Assembly: GCF_017873415.1 (NCBI RefSeq)
Contig: NZ_JAGGKD010000003.1
Location: 248,001 to 312,000 of the forward strand
Direction: 5' to 3'
Length of the DNA: 64,000 nucleotides
Source: Methanolobus bombayensis
GTDB taxonomy: Archaea; Halobacteriota; Methanosarcinia; Methanosarcinales; Methanosarcinaceae
Positions 27,638 through 36,271 of the stretch are shown here, piece by piece; within the stretch, counting starts at the first letter, position 1, and the number at the start of each line of letters is the position of its first letter. The translations under genes were made by a program, and so were the position numbers. The notes under the pieces were generated by a model. It made no database searches and was not told the DNA's origin. It saw only the letters and a program-made list of their open reading frames with translations.

Positions 27638-28747
27638 ATGACTATAAATGCACTTGTAGTCGATGACTCCGCACTCATGCGAAAGGTCGTCTCGGATATC
27701 CTGAAACAAGACCCGGAAATAAACGTAATAGCTACGGCCAGGAACGGTCTTGAAGCTGTTGAAAAGGTCGAACAGTTCAGGCCGGATGTGGTGACCTTGG
27801 ATATTGAGATGCCTGTACTTGACGGATTGCACGCTCTTGGATATATCATGAGTGAGTGCCCTACTCCAGTAGTCATGTTAACGGCGGTCGACTCCAGGTC
27901 TGCGGAAAGTACACTAAATGCATTCGAATATGGGGCAGTAGACTTTATACAAAAACCTTCGGGAAATATCAGTGTAAACATTGAGGACATCGCCGACAAT
28001 ATTCGCAAAAAAGTAAAGATGGCATCAAAAGTGGATCTGAAGAAACTAGGATTCATGGAAGAACACGTGAAAATTTCACGTGAGAAGAAGAGCAAACCAT
28101 TGCCATCCAAACCAAAGAGAAGAGTTGCTACAAAGAGTGCGGTTCATCATGCAAATGGTAAGATCGTTGCCATAGCATCCTCTACAGGTGGTCCTCGTGC
28201 TCTTGAACAGGTAGTTCCTAAATTACCAGGGAACCTGAAAGTTCCCGTAGTGATCGTCCAGCACATGCCTGCCGGATTTACTGCATCACTGGCACAGAGA
28301 TTAGACGGACAGTCTGCATTAACGGTCACCGAAGCAAAAGAAGGAGACGTACTTCATCCGGGACATGTCTACCTTGCGCCGGGAAATTATCACATGGAGA
28401 TCAAATCCACTGAAAAAGGTGGAATTTACCATGAGGTAGTAACACTTAATCAAAAACCCCGTGAACAGGGGGTCAGGCCCTGTGCAAACATCCTTTTCAG
28501 ATCACTTGTACCAATCTACGGAGCTAACATAGTCTCAGCGATCCTGACCGGAATGGGAGCTGACGGTGCCGATGGTGTGGAAGAGATAAAGAAAGCAGGA
28601 GGAAAAGTAATCACTGAAGATGAACGGTCATGTGTGGTATATGGTATGCCAAAAGCAGTCGTTCAGAGAGGACTTGCAGACAGCATTGTACCTCTGGAGA
28701 AAGTCTCCTCCGAAATAGTACGAATGCTGAATTCATCCGGTGATTAA
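27638..28747 (+). CDS. cheB: CheB, chemotaxis methylesterase/deamidase
   Basis: Removes methyl groups from chemoreceptors and deamidates them. 369 residues: receiver (1-120, phospho-Asp D55 in TLDIEMPVLDG), a basic linker (about 145-170) and the methylesterase domain. Catalytic residues are visible as Ser182 in ASSTGGPRAL, His209 in VQHMPAGF and the Asp of LTGMGADGADG. The ATG is one base after cheY stop. All catalytic residues are kept, so it should be active on receptors coded elsewhere. Confidence 0.96.
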   Translation: MTINALVVDDSALMRKVVSDILKQDPEINVIATARNGLEAVEKVEQFRPDVVTLDIEMPVLDGLHALGYIMSECPTPVVMLTAVDSRSAESTLNAFEYGAVDFIQKPSGNISVNIEDIADNIRKKVKMASKVDLKKLGFMEEHVKISREKKSKPLPSKPKRRVATKSAVHHANGKIVAIASSTGGPRALEQVVPKLPGNLKVPVVIVQHMPAGFTASLAQRLDGQSALTVTEAKEGDVLHPGHVYLAPGNYHMEIKSTEKGGIYHEVVTLNQKPREQGVRPCANILFRSLVPIYGANIVSAILTGMGADGADGVEEIKKAGGKVITEDERSCVVYGMPKAVVQRGLADSIVPLEKVSSEIVRMLNSSGD

Positions 28748-28798
28748 AATGTGTTTGGAAAATGTGAAGATCAGTATGATCTCAGGGTTGGTGTGACC

Positions 28799-30871
28799 AT
28801 GGATATGTCAGAATACAAAGAAATATTTAAAGCAGAATCAGAAGAACATCTGCAACAGCTTAACGATTCATTACTGGGACTTGAACAGAATCCCAATGAA
28901 CTTGAATACATCAATACAATGTTCCGTTCTGCACATACCTTGAAAGGAATGTCAGCAACGATGGGTTTTAACACCATTTCAGAACTCACTCATGAAATGG
29001 AAAACCTGATGGACATGGTAAGAAAATCGCAGGTAGAAGTGAGCAACAGTTTAATAGATATTCTGTTTGAATGCCTTGACACCCTCGAGGCACTTGTTGA
29101 AACCGTAGATAGTGAAGAAGAAGTGGACATTGGTCATCTTCAGGCAACACTTACACAGGCTATGGAAGGTTCAATGCCTGTGCAGGACATTAAAGGATCA
29201 GTAGCTTCAAGCATAGATACTATTGAAAATGAGATAAGTAAGGAAATACCAGAGGTACCTGAAGCAGAAGAAAACGAATCAAAGCCAGAGATTGTCCCTG
29301 TTGCAGATGATATAGAGTTATCTGATAATGATAAAAAAGCAATAAAGGAAGCTGTTAACGAAGGAAATCGTATTGTTTCAATGAAAGTAATCCTGGACGA
29401 ATCTTGTGTTCTGAAGTCTGCAAGGTCAACTCTTGTACTTATCAATGTTTCCAAGATGGGAGAAATAATAAAGTGTGTCCCTACGGAAGCAGAGCTTGAA
29501 GACGAGAAATTCGATCTTGACTTTACTGTAATATTTGCAACTAAATCTGCTGATGAAGATATAGTTGGCACAATAAAGAAGATATCGGAGATCAAGGACG
29601 TAATTCCTTCAACAATTGCAGAAAGTGATGGTAAACAGGAAGCAAAGAAAGAAAATGAAGAGAAGGAAGACTCAGAAGCTAAGAAAAGCAATTCAGCTGT
29701 AAAAAGACCTGATGCTGTCAAGAGCATTCAGAGTGTCAGGGTCAATATAGAGCGTCTTGATAATCTGATGAACCTTGTTGGAGAACTTATTATCAATAAG
29801 ATCCGACTTAACCAGCTTGCTTCCGATCTTAATGCAAAGGATCTGGACGAATCACTTGCAAACCTTGACCGCCTTACCAATGAGATCCAGACCGAAGTAA
29901 TGGAATCAAGAATGGTTCCTATCGACCAGATATTCAGCAGATTCCCGAGAATGGTCAGGGATCTTGCAAAGTCCGAAGGTAAGCAGATCAATCTTATTAT
30001 TGAAGGTAAGGAAATCGAACTTGACAGGACAGTGCTGGACGAGATAGGTGACCCATTGGTACACCTGCTCAGAAATGCTGTAGACCACGGTATCGAATCC
30101 GAGAAAGAACGTAAGGAACTGGGTAAACCTCCGGCAGGTATGGTTAGACTGGCGGCTTCACGTCAGAGAAACAGTGTACTAATTGAGGTTGAGGATGACG
30201 GTAAGGGAATGGATCCCGCTCATCTTAGAGATATAGCTGTAAAGAAAGGCATTATGACAAGAGATGAGGTTGACAAATTATCTGACAATGATGCCCTGAA
30301 CCTGATATTTATGCCTGGTTTCAGCGGAGCTAAGGTCGTTACCGACATTTCAGGAAGAGGTGTCGGAATGGATGCTGTCAAGACAAAGATTGAAGCACTT
30401 GGTGGAAGCGTAAAGATCAGTTCCGTGGTAGGCCAGGGCAGTATAATGAAACTACAACTGCCACTTACAGTTGCCATCATTCAATCACTCATGGTCACTG
30501 TGACCGGTGAAACATACGCAATACCTCTGGGTAATGTGATCCGTGATGTAGGAATAAAAGCCAGTGACATAAAAACAATAGAAGGAAAAGAAGTGATCAT
30601 GCTCAGGGGTGAAGTACTACCACTGTTAAGACTGCATGATGTACTTGAATGTCCTACTGAAGAGGAAGAAAAACAGAATCTCATTGTTGTGGTTGTTGAA
30701 AAGATGGGAAGCAACATAGGATTGGTAGTTGACGAACTCCTCGGTCAGCAGGAAGTAATCATCAAATCACTTGATAATAAACTTTTGAAAAACATGAAAG
30801 GATTTGCAGGTGCGACTATACTTGGAGATGGAAGTGTCGCACTGATCCTTGATATTGCTACATTGATCTAA
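28799..30871 (+). CDS. cheA: CheA, chemotaxis histidine kinase
   Basis: Central kinase, about 690 residues. P1 domain with the phospho-His H46 in SAHTLKG. P2-like region near 185-285 for CheY/CheB docking. A charged linker rich in Lys and Glu follows. Dimerisation P3 begins near NLVGELIINKIRL. ATPase P4 has the N box HLLRNAVDHGIE, G1 DDGKGMD and G2 GRGVGMDAV. P5 is the CheW-like regulatory domain. ATG 28799 matches the usual CheA start (MDMSEYKEIF); GTG 28751 upstream is an alternative. No cheW lies nearby. Confidence 0.95.
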   Translation: MDMSEYKEIFKAESEEHLQQLNDSLLGLEQNPNELEYINTMFRSAHTLKGMSATMGFNTISELTHEMENLMDMVRKSQVEVSNSLIDILFECLDTLEALVETVDSEEEVDIGHLQATLTQAMEGSMPVQDIKGSVASSIDTIENEISKEIPEVPEAEENESKPEIVPVADDIELSDNDKKAIKEAVNEGNRIVSMKVILDESCVLKSARSTLVLINVSKMGEIIKCVPTEAELEDEKFDLDFTVIFATKSADEDIVGTIKKISEIKDVIPSTIAESDGKQEAKKENEEKEDSEAKKSNSAVKRPDAVKSIQSVRVNIERLDNLMNLVGELIINKIRLNQLASDLNAKDLDESLANLDRLTNEIQTEVMESRMVPIDQIFSRFPRMVRDLAKSEGKQINLIIEGKEIELDRTVLDEIGDPLVHLLRNAVDHGIESEKERKELGKPPAGMVRLAASRQRNSVLIEVEDDGKGMDPAHLRDIAVKKGIMTRDEVDKLSDNDALNLIFMPGFSGAKVVTDISGRGVGMDAVKTKIEALGGSVKISSVVGQGSIMKLQLPLTVAIIQSLMVTVTGETYAIPLGNVIRDVGIKASDIKTIEGKEVIMLRGEVLPLLRLHDVLECPTEEEEKQNLIVVVVEKMGSNIGLVVDELLGQQEVIIKSLDNKLLKNMKGFAGATILGDGSVALILDIATLI

Positions 30872-30885
30872 AATGAGGGAATAAT

Positions 30886-31503
30886 ATGGCGGAAATGGAC
30901 GAGATGGCAAAAGGAGCATTTCAGGAGGCTGGAAACATTGGAATGGGACATCTGGCCACATCACTTTCTAAAATGGTGAACAGGGATGTGAAAATAGACA
31001 TTCCTGTGGTTGAAATGCTCAGCCTTGATGACATAATAGCAAAAAGCAATGTAGAAGGGAAAAATAAGAGTGTTGTTGGAATACATCTTCATATTACAGG
31101 AGACGTATCCGGAGGAACGCTCATACTACTTCCAAAATTCTCTGCACTGTCTTTTTCAGATCTTCTTATGAAAAAGCCAATAGGAACAACAAATAAAATT
31201 GAAGAACAACAGGTTAAAAAACTCCGTGAAATGGGAGTAAATCTCTGTAGTGCCTACATGCGTGTTGTCAATGAATTCCTGGGAATAAATCTCAGCATTG
31301 GAGATCCAAGCATGGAAGTCAACCTGGAAGGTGTAGGTGACTTCATTCAGAAAGAGATTGGAGAACTTGCCGATGAATTCATCGTTGTAAAAGGTGAATG
31401 TCTGATACCTTCTACAAACTCAAAGAACGAATTTAACATGCTTTTCGAACCCGGAGCTACAGATATAATTATGGCAGCTATCATGAAGAAGATGATGGGA
31501 TAA
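30886..31503 (+). CDS. cheC: CheC paralogue 1 (first phosphatase site intact, second altered)
   Basis: CheC/CheX/FliY-family CheY-P phosphatase-like protein, 205 residues. The first ExxN site is intact at E14/N17 (QEAGNIGMG). At the second helix the pattern is REMGVN, so the Asn position is Val118 and the site is probably dead. Encoded between cheA and the FtsA-like gene, with 14 bases to cheA and one base to the next gene. Likely a phosphatase with one active centre or a scaffold for CheD. Confidence 0.85.
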   Translation: MAEMDEMAKGAFQEAGNIGMGHLATSLSKMVNRDVKIDIPVVEMLSLDDIIAKSNVEGKNKSVVGIHLHITGDVSGGTLILLPKFSALSFSDLLMKKPIGTTNKIEEQQVKKLREMGVNLCSAYMRVVNEFLGINLSIGDPSMEVNLEGVGDFIQKEIGELADEFIVVKGECLIPSTNSKNEFNMLFEPGATDIIMAAIMKKMMG

Positions 31504-31504
31504 A

Positions 31505-33625
31505 ATGAACATTGCCCATTTTGCTCTGGATATAGGAACAAGAACTGTTGTGGGACTTGTCACAGAAGATGGGGACCTCAACATAAAAGCTGCATGTGTT
31601 AAAGAGCACAATGAGCGCAGCATGCAGGATGGGCAGATCCATGATGTCGAAAAGGTTGCAAAAGTTGTAGATGAGGTCAGAAAAGATCTGGAAAAACAAA
31701 CAGGATCAAAATTATCCAAAGTAGCAGTGGCCGTTGCAGGCAGAGCACTTAAGACATCCAAGGTAAAAGTTTCAGTTGAGATGCCTTACAGGGAAATTAG
31801 CCGTGAGGACATTTCTGAACTGGAATTTGAAGCTGTTGCAAGAGCTGGCAATCAACTTGGTAGTGGAAAGGGTTTTAATTGTGTTGGTTACTCGGTTATA
31901 AGCTACGAACTTGATGGAGAAGGTATTTCCAATATAGTCGGACAAAAAGGAAGTTCGGTTTCTGTGGAAGTGCTTGCTACTTTTCTTCCGGAAGCTGTTA
32001 TCAGCAGTATGTTTGCCGTACTTGACAGATGTGGCCTTGAAGCATCAAGTGTTACACTTGAACCAATAGCAGCTCTTAATGTCGCTATTCCCTCTGATAT
32101 GCGCAAACTCAATATTGCGCTTGTAGATATCGGCGCCGGAACATCTGATATTGCCATTACGGATAATGGAACAGTGATAGGCTATGGAATGGTCCCTGAG
32201 GCAGGGGATGAAATTACTGATTTTATCTGTGACTATTATCTTGTTGATTTCAAGAAAGGAGAAAACATCAAACGTTCCCTGAACGATATGGAAATGATCG
32301 AGCTGGAAGATATTTTTGGTGTTACAACTGAAATACCGGTAAGCCAGGTAATTAGTGATATTGAAGCTGAAATTGACAAACTGTCACAGCATATTGCTGA
32401 AGAGATCCTTACAATTAATAACAAAAAACCGAGTGCTGTGGCTCTGGTCGGAGGTGGATCACAAACCGCAGGACTTAAAGAACATTTATCGAAACATCTT
32501 GATATACCAGTACAGAGAATCGGGTCACGTCTTCCAAAGCAGATAGAAGGACTGGCTGATGGCACCGGAATGGTCAACGGTGCAGACATGATAACTCCAC
32601 TTGGCATAGCACGCATGGCTATCCTTGATGAAGGAATCGAATTTATTGAACTGAATGTCAATGGTCTGGAAATACACCTGATGGACATAAACGGTCTTTC
32701 TGTCATGGATGCACTTGTGGCTGCAAAGGTCACACGCCTTTATCCGCGTCCTGGTATGGCCCTTAGCCTTACTGTCAATTCAGATTTCAGGACAGTTGAA
32801 GGTGACATGGGAGTGCATGCAAAGATACTGCTTAATGGAAAGAAAGCAAGTCTTGGAGATCCGGTAATAAATGGTTCTTCCATTGAATTCACAGCACCTG
32901 TTGACGGTAAAGATGCACATCTTAAAGTGAAAGACCTCATGGAGATCGAGGGAACAAAAAGCGTGCACAGGATAAATGTCAATGGAAACGAGAAAGAGTT
33001 CAGACCTTTTATCAGTATCAATGGCAAACCAGCATCTTTTGAAGATACAATACCTGACAGATCAGAGGTGATAATCCGTGCACCAAATCTTGAAGACGTA
33101 CTTGAGATGGAATACGGACACGAAGAAAATGAAATGATCTCTGTGACCGTGAACAATAAACCAAGGTATCTGAACAGGATAAATTACACATTCAGATTGA
33201 ATGGCGATGTAGTGGAGAGAGATAAGCTTCATGAATGTCATGTAAGTGATGATGACATAATTATTATTGAAAAATCAGTGTTTGAATACAGAATAGAAAA
33301 CGTTCTTGGCAAACCTGAAGAAGGCAAAAGGATCAGTGTACTTCTCAATGGTGATGAAGTTACATTCGACGGATCAGTGCCCCAAATTGTCCTCAATGGA
33401 AAAAGGGCATCTCTTTTTGATAAGATAAATGATGGAGATAACATCATATTTAAAATGGGGGAGGATGCGGACCCGATACTTTCGGATCTGTTCGAATTTA
33501 TGGATATTAAAAAGGAAGAACTTGTTGGCAAGAGAATGAGACTTCTTGTGAACAATGTTCCGGCCAGATTTACAACCCCACTGAGGGATGGAAACAATGT
33601 GACAATAGAATTTGCAGAGGTATAA
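31505..33625 (+). CDS. FtsA/PilM-type actin-fold ATPase with five C-terminal beta-grasp-like repeats
   Basis: A 706-residue protein of the actin/Hsp70 ATPase superfamily. PHOSPHATE1 is ALDIGTRTVVGLV (7-19), PHOSPHATE2 is LVDIGAGTSDIAI (206-218) and ADENOSINE is ALVGGGSQTAGLKEHL (313-328). An SHS2-like insertion precedes PHOSPHATE2, as in FtsA and PilM. Residues about 437-706 hold five units of the form LNGKxAxLxDxIxDGDxIxF (near 437, 502, 562, 627 and 678), resembling ThiS/ubiquitin-type beta-grasp repeats. No membrane helix. Such long FtsA-domain proteins are, from memory, typical of anaerobic Firmicutes. The gene lies one base after cheC1 and three before cheR, so it belongs to the chemotaxis operon. 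Role unknown. Confidence 0.85.
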   Translation: MNIAHFALDIGTRTVVGLVTEDGDLNIKAACVKEHNERSMQDGQIHDVEKVAKVVDEVRKDLEKQTGSKLSKVAVAVAGRALKTSKVKVSVEMPYREISREDISELEFEAVARAGNQLGSGKGFNCVGYSVISYELDGEGISNIVGQKGSSVSVEVLATFLPEAVISSMFAVLDRCGLEASSVTLEPIAALNVAIPSDMRKLNIALVDIGAGTSDIAITDNGTVIGYGMVPEAGDEITDFICDYYLVDFKKGENIKRSLNDMEMIELEDIFGVTTEIPVSQVISDIEAEIDKLSQHIAEEILTINNKKPSAVALVGGGSQTAGLKEHLSKHLDIPVQRIGSRLPKQIEGLADGTGMVNGADMITPLGIARMAILDEGIEFIELNVNGLEIHLMDINGLSVMDALVAAKVTRLYPRPGMALSLTVNSDFRTVEGDMGVHAKILLNGKKASLGDPVINGSSIEFTAPVDGKDAHLKVKDLMEIEGTKSVHRINVNGNEKEFRPFISINGKPASFEDTIPDRSEVIIRAPNLEDVLEMEYGHEENEMISVTVNNKPRYLNRINYTFRLNGDVVERDKLHECHVSDDDIIIIEKSVFEYRIENVLGKPEEGKRISVLLNGDEVTFDGSVPQIVLNGKRASLFDKINDGDNIIFKMGEDADPILSDLFEFMDIKKEELVGKRMRLLVNNVPARFTTPLRDGNNVTIEFAEV

Positions 33626-33628
33626 AAA

Positions 33629-34453
33629 ATGTTAAAACCTGTTGAGAAAAAAGATGATGAGTACTACCAGACACTGAAAAACCTTATCCAGAAAAATCTT
33701 GGATTCAACTCAAACCAGTACAAGGATTCTCACTTTAAAAGGAGGATAGATGTCAGATTGCGCGCAACAAATACCAGTACATACAAAGAGTATGTGGAAT
33801 TGCTGCAAAGTGATCGAAACGAATATCCTGAGCTTATGGAAACACTGACAGTTAATGTTACCAACTTCTTCAGGAATCCTGAAGTCTATGATATTGTAGA
33901 AAAGGAAATACTTCCAGCCATCATCAAATCGAAAACAGGTGGCCTGCGTTCCATAAGAATATGGAGTGCCGGATGTTCCATCGGTGTTGAAGCATATTCC
34001 CTGGCCATGCTTTTCCATAACTTACTTGGAAAAGAATTCGGCAAATATAACATCAAGATAACCGGAACAGACATTGATAGAGAAAGTCTTCTAAAAGCCC
34101 AGAGTGGCGTTTATTCTGAAGCAGAAATGAAAGATGTAAGACCTGCTTTCCTTAAAAAATATTTTACAAAAGAAGAAGGTAAATACCTCATTTCAGATGA
34201 ACTCAAGAAGATTACTCAATTTAAAAAGCAGGATTTAATATCAGGTCCGAAAATGAGCGGATTTGATGCTGTATTCTGTAGAAATGTCACAATTTACTTC
34301 CAGAAAGAATTGCAGGAGCAACTCTATATGGACTTTTACAACGCCCTTGGAAAAGACGGATTCTTTGTGATGGGTAAGACAGAGACACTTATAGGACCGT
34401 CAAAAGACAAATTCAAATCATACAATTCCAAGGAGAGAATCTACCAGAAATGA
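33629..34453 (+). CDS. cheR: CheR, chemotaxis methyltransferase
   Basis: SAM-dependent methyltransferase that methylates receptor glutamates. 274 residues with the N-terminal helical domain (FKRRIDVRLRATN, TVNVTNFFRN) and the C-terminal SAM domain. The SAM motif reads WSAGCSIGVEAYSLAM where the usual form is GCSTGEEPYS, so three positions differ. TGTDID and FCRNVTIYF are otherwise standard. Three bases after the FtsA-like gene. Probably active, though the motif drift deserves note. Confidence 0.92.
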   Translation: MLKPVEKKDDEYYQTLKNLIQKNLGFNSNQYKDSHFKRRIDVRLRATNTSTYKEYVELLQSDRNEYPELMETLTVNVTNFFRNPEVYDIVEKEILPAIIKSKTGGLRSIRIWSAGCSIGVEAYSLAMLFHNLLGKEFGKYNIKITGTDIDRESLLKAQSGVYSEAEMKDVRPAFLKKYFTKEEGKYLISDELKKITQFKKQDLISGPKMSGFDAVFCRNVTIYFQKELQEQLYMDFYNALGKDGFFVMGKTETLIGPSKDKFKSYNSKERIYQK

Positions 34454-34503
34454 TGTTGATGAACTAAAAGCAAGCATCTTATACTTAATTAGGGAGTCTA
34501 CAA

Positions 34504-35118
34504 ATGAAATATAAGATATCAAACCTGACCGAAATGCAGGTGAGTGCCTTAAGGGAAATTGTGAACATTGGAGTTGGGAACGCTGTTACCTCGCTTTCAA
34601 AAATGATAGAAACAGGAGTTAAGATAGAGGTTCCTGATTTTAAAGTAGAGTTGATCGAAGATGTTCCGGAGGTGCTGGGAGGACCTGCTAATGTTGTATC
34701 AGGCGTCATCATGCAGGTCACAGGTGATATCGACGGCTACATCATAATGATGCTTCCTGAAGAAGCAGCCCGGACAATTTGTGAAATAATAACACATGAA
34801 GAGAACACGGATATTCTGACTCCTATAAACCAATCACTGATTGAAGAAGTCGGACATATCCTGGCAGGCTCGTATGTAAGTTCATTGTCTGATTTTCTGA
34901 GTCTGAATATTAAGATTTCAACACCAATGCAGACATTTGACATGCTCGGTGCCATCATAGACCATATATTGATCGAAATGAGCCAGAAAGTAGAGTATGC
35001 ACTTCTTTTTGACACATTGTTCATACTCCAGGGCGATAGAACAGATGGATTTTTCCTTACGATGTTCGATCCTGATTCCATGGATACTATAATCGGGCGT
35101 GTTGATAAAATGATCTGA
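34504..35118 (+). CDS. cheC: CheC paralogue 2 (second site Asn replaced by His)
   Basis: CheC-family protein of 204 residues. The first site is intact (E18/N21 in LREIVNIGVG). The second is E115-V-G-H118 where Asn is expected, so only one functional phosphatase centre is predicted. The strand segment VTGDIDGYIIMMLP is typical of the family. Located 50 bases after cheR and 14 bases before cheC3. Confidence 0.86.
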   Translation: MKYKISNLTEMQVSALREIVNIGVGNAVTSLSKMIETGVKIEVPDFKVELIEDVPEVLGGPANVVSGVIMQVTGDIDGYIIMMLPEEAARTICEIITHEENTDILTPINQSLIEEVGHILAGSYVSSLSDFLSLNIKISTPMQTFDMLGAIIDHILIEMSQKVEYALLFDTLFILQGDRTDGFFLTMFDPDSMDTIIGRVDKMI

Positions 35119-35132
35119 CAGGAGAGATATGA

Positions 35133-35744
35133 ATGAATATAGTACTTGATAAGTTCTACTATGATGCACTGAATGAAGTGGGAAACATAGGAATGGGGAA
35201 TGCAACAACCGCACTATCACAGCTTGTAAGCAAGAGGATAGAGGTTAGTGGCTCGTCCCTGACTTTGCTTAAAGCCAAGGATATTGCCGAGAACCAGAAT
35301 GATGAGAGGGTCGGAGCTATAGTCAGAGTAATGGGGGATATGAATGGAGGATTCATACTTGTTCTTGGCAAGAAACAATCTGAAATTCTGGCTGATATGC
35401 TTCTTGAAGATAGTTCCGGTGAAGATACTTACATGAAAATATCAGCTTTTATTGAAGTTGCTAATATACTTGCAGGTAGTTACTATAATTCACTCTCAAA
35501 ATTCCTTAATCTTTCAATAATACCTTCAATACCCACAATATCTGAAGGTGATTCAGATGAGATATTCGAAAAAGCAAAAAAACATATGAGCGGTAAGATA
35601 GACCATATCTTTGGCCTGACAACATTATTTGAGATCCATGGTGAGGATGAGTACCACAGTTTGAGCGGAGATATGTACATGCTCCTGGATACAGCTTCTT
35701 TGCAGTCAATTATCGACAGGATAGAAGAGATGCGTACGAGATAA
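35133..35744 (+). CDS. cheC: CheC paralogue 3 (both phosphatase sites intact)
   Basis: CheC of 203 residues with both ExxN sites present: E15/N18 (NEVGNIGMG) and E108/N111 (IEVANILAG). This is the only one of four copies here with two full sites, so it is the best candidate for the main CheY-P phosphatase. It directly precedes cheD (2-base gap), its known regulatory partner. Ribosome site AGGAGAG precedes ATG 35133. Confidence 0.9.
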   Translation: MNIVLDKFYYDALNEVGNIGMGNATTALSQLVSKRIEVSGSSLTLLKAKDIAENQNDERVGAIVRVMGDMNGGFILVLGKKQSEILADMLLEDSSGEDTYMKISAFIEVANILAGSYYNSLSKFLNLSIIPSIPTISEGDSDEIFEKAKKHMSGKIDHIFGLTTLFEIHGEDEYHSLSGDMYMLLDTASLQSIIDRIEEMRTR

Positions 35745-35746
35745 AT

Positions 35747-36220
35747 ATGATAATAGTGGGAATGGCTGACAGCGCTGTTGTAAAAAAACCTGAAAAGCTC
35801 ACCACCCTCGGCCTGGGATCCTGTGTGGGTATTTCATTATATGATAAAAGTACAGGTGTTGGCGGCATGGTGCATATTATGCTTCCAAGCATAGAGAGTG
35901 CAAGATCAAAGGAAAACATTGCAAAATTTGCAGATACAGGTATCCCTTCACTTGTTGATGACATGGTGGATGCAGGTGCATATAAACATCGCACCACTGC
36001 CAAAATAGCTGGTGGTGCAAGCATGTTCTCATTCAATTCAAATACCCAGCTCAATATTGGGGAAAGAAACGTAACAGCTACTAAAAATACATTGGATGGA
36101 CTGAAAATACCCATTGTTGCTGAAGATACCGGACAGAACTATGGACGTACTATTGTGCTTGACACTGAAAACGGAGAACTTACTGTCAAGAGCGCACTTA
36201 AAGGTATAAAAATATATTAA
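35747..36220 (+). CDS. cheD: CheD, receptor deamidase and CheC activator
   Basis: Deamidates chemoreceptor glutamines and binds CheC to stimulate its phosphatase activity. 157 residues. The catalytic Cys26 lies in LGLGSCVGISLYD and His43 in GMVHIMLP, with the third residue of the triad in the RTTAKIAGGA region. Directly behind cheC3. All recognisable catalytic positions are kept. Confidence 0.94.
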   Translation: MIIVGMADSAVVKKPEKLTTLGLGSCVGISLYDKSTGVGGMVHIMLPSIESARSKENIAKFADTGIPSLVDDMVDAGAYKHRTTAKIAGGASMFSFNSNTQLNIGERNVTATKNTLDGLKIPIVAEDTGQNYGRTIVLDTENGELTVKSALKGIKIY

Positions 36221-36271
36221 TATATACAGCGTAATAATATATCAAATGGATGAATAATAGGTGACAGCAGG

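Noticed and set aside
29140-29727. 195-codon minus-strand frame
   Set aside because: Antisense to the cheA linker, Ser-rich composition produced by the opposite-strand codons.
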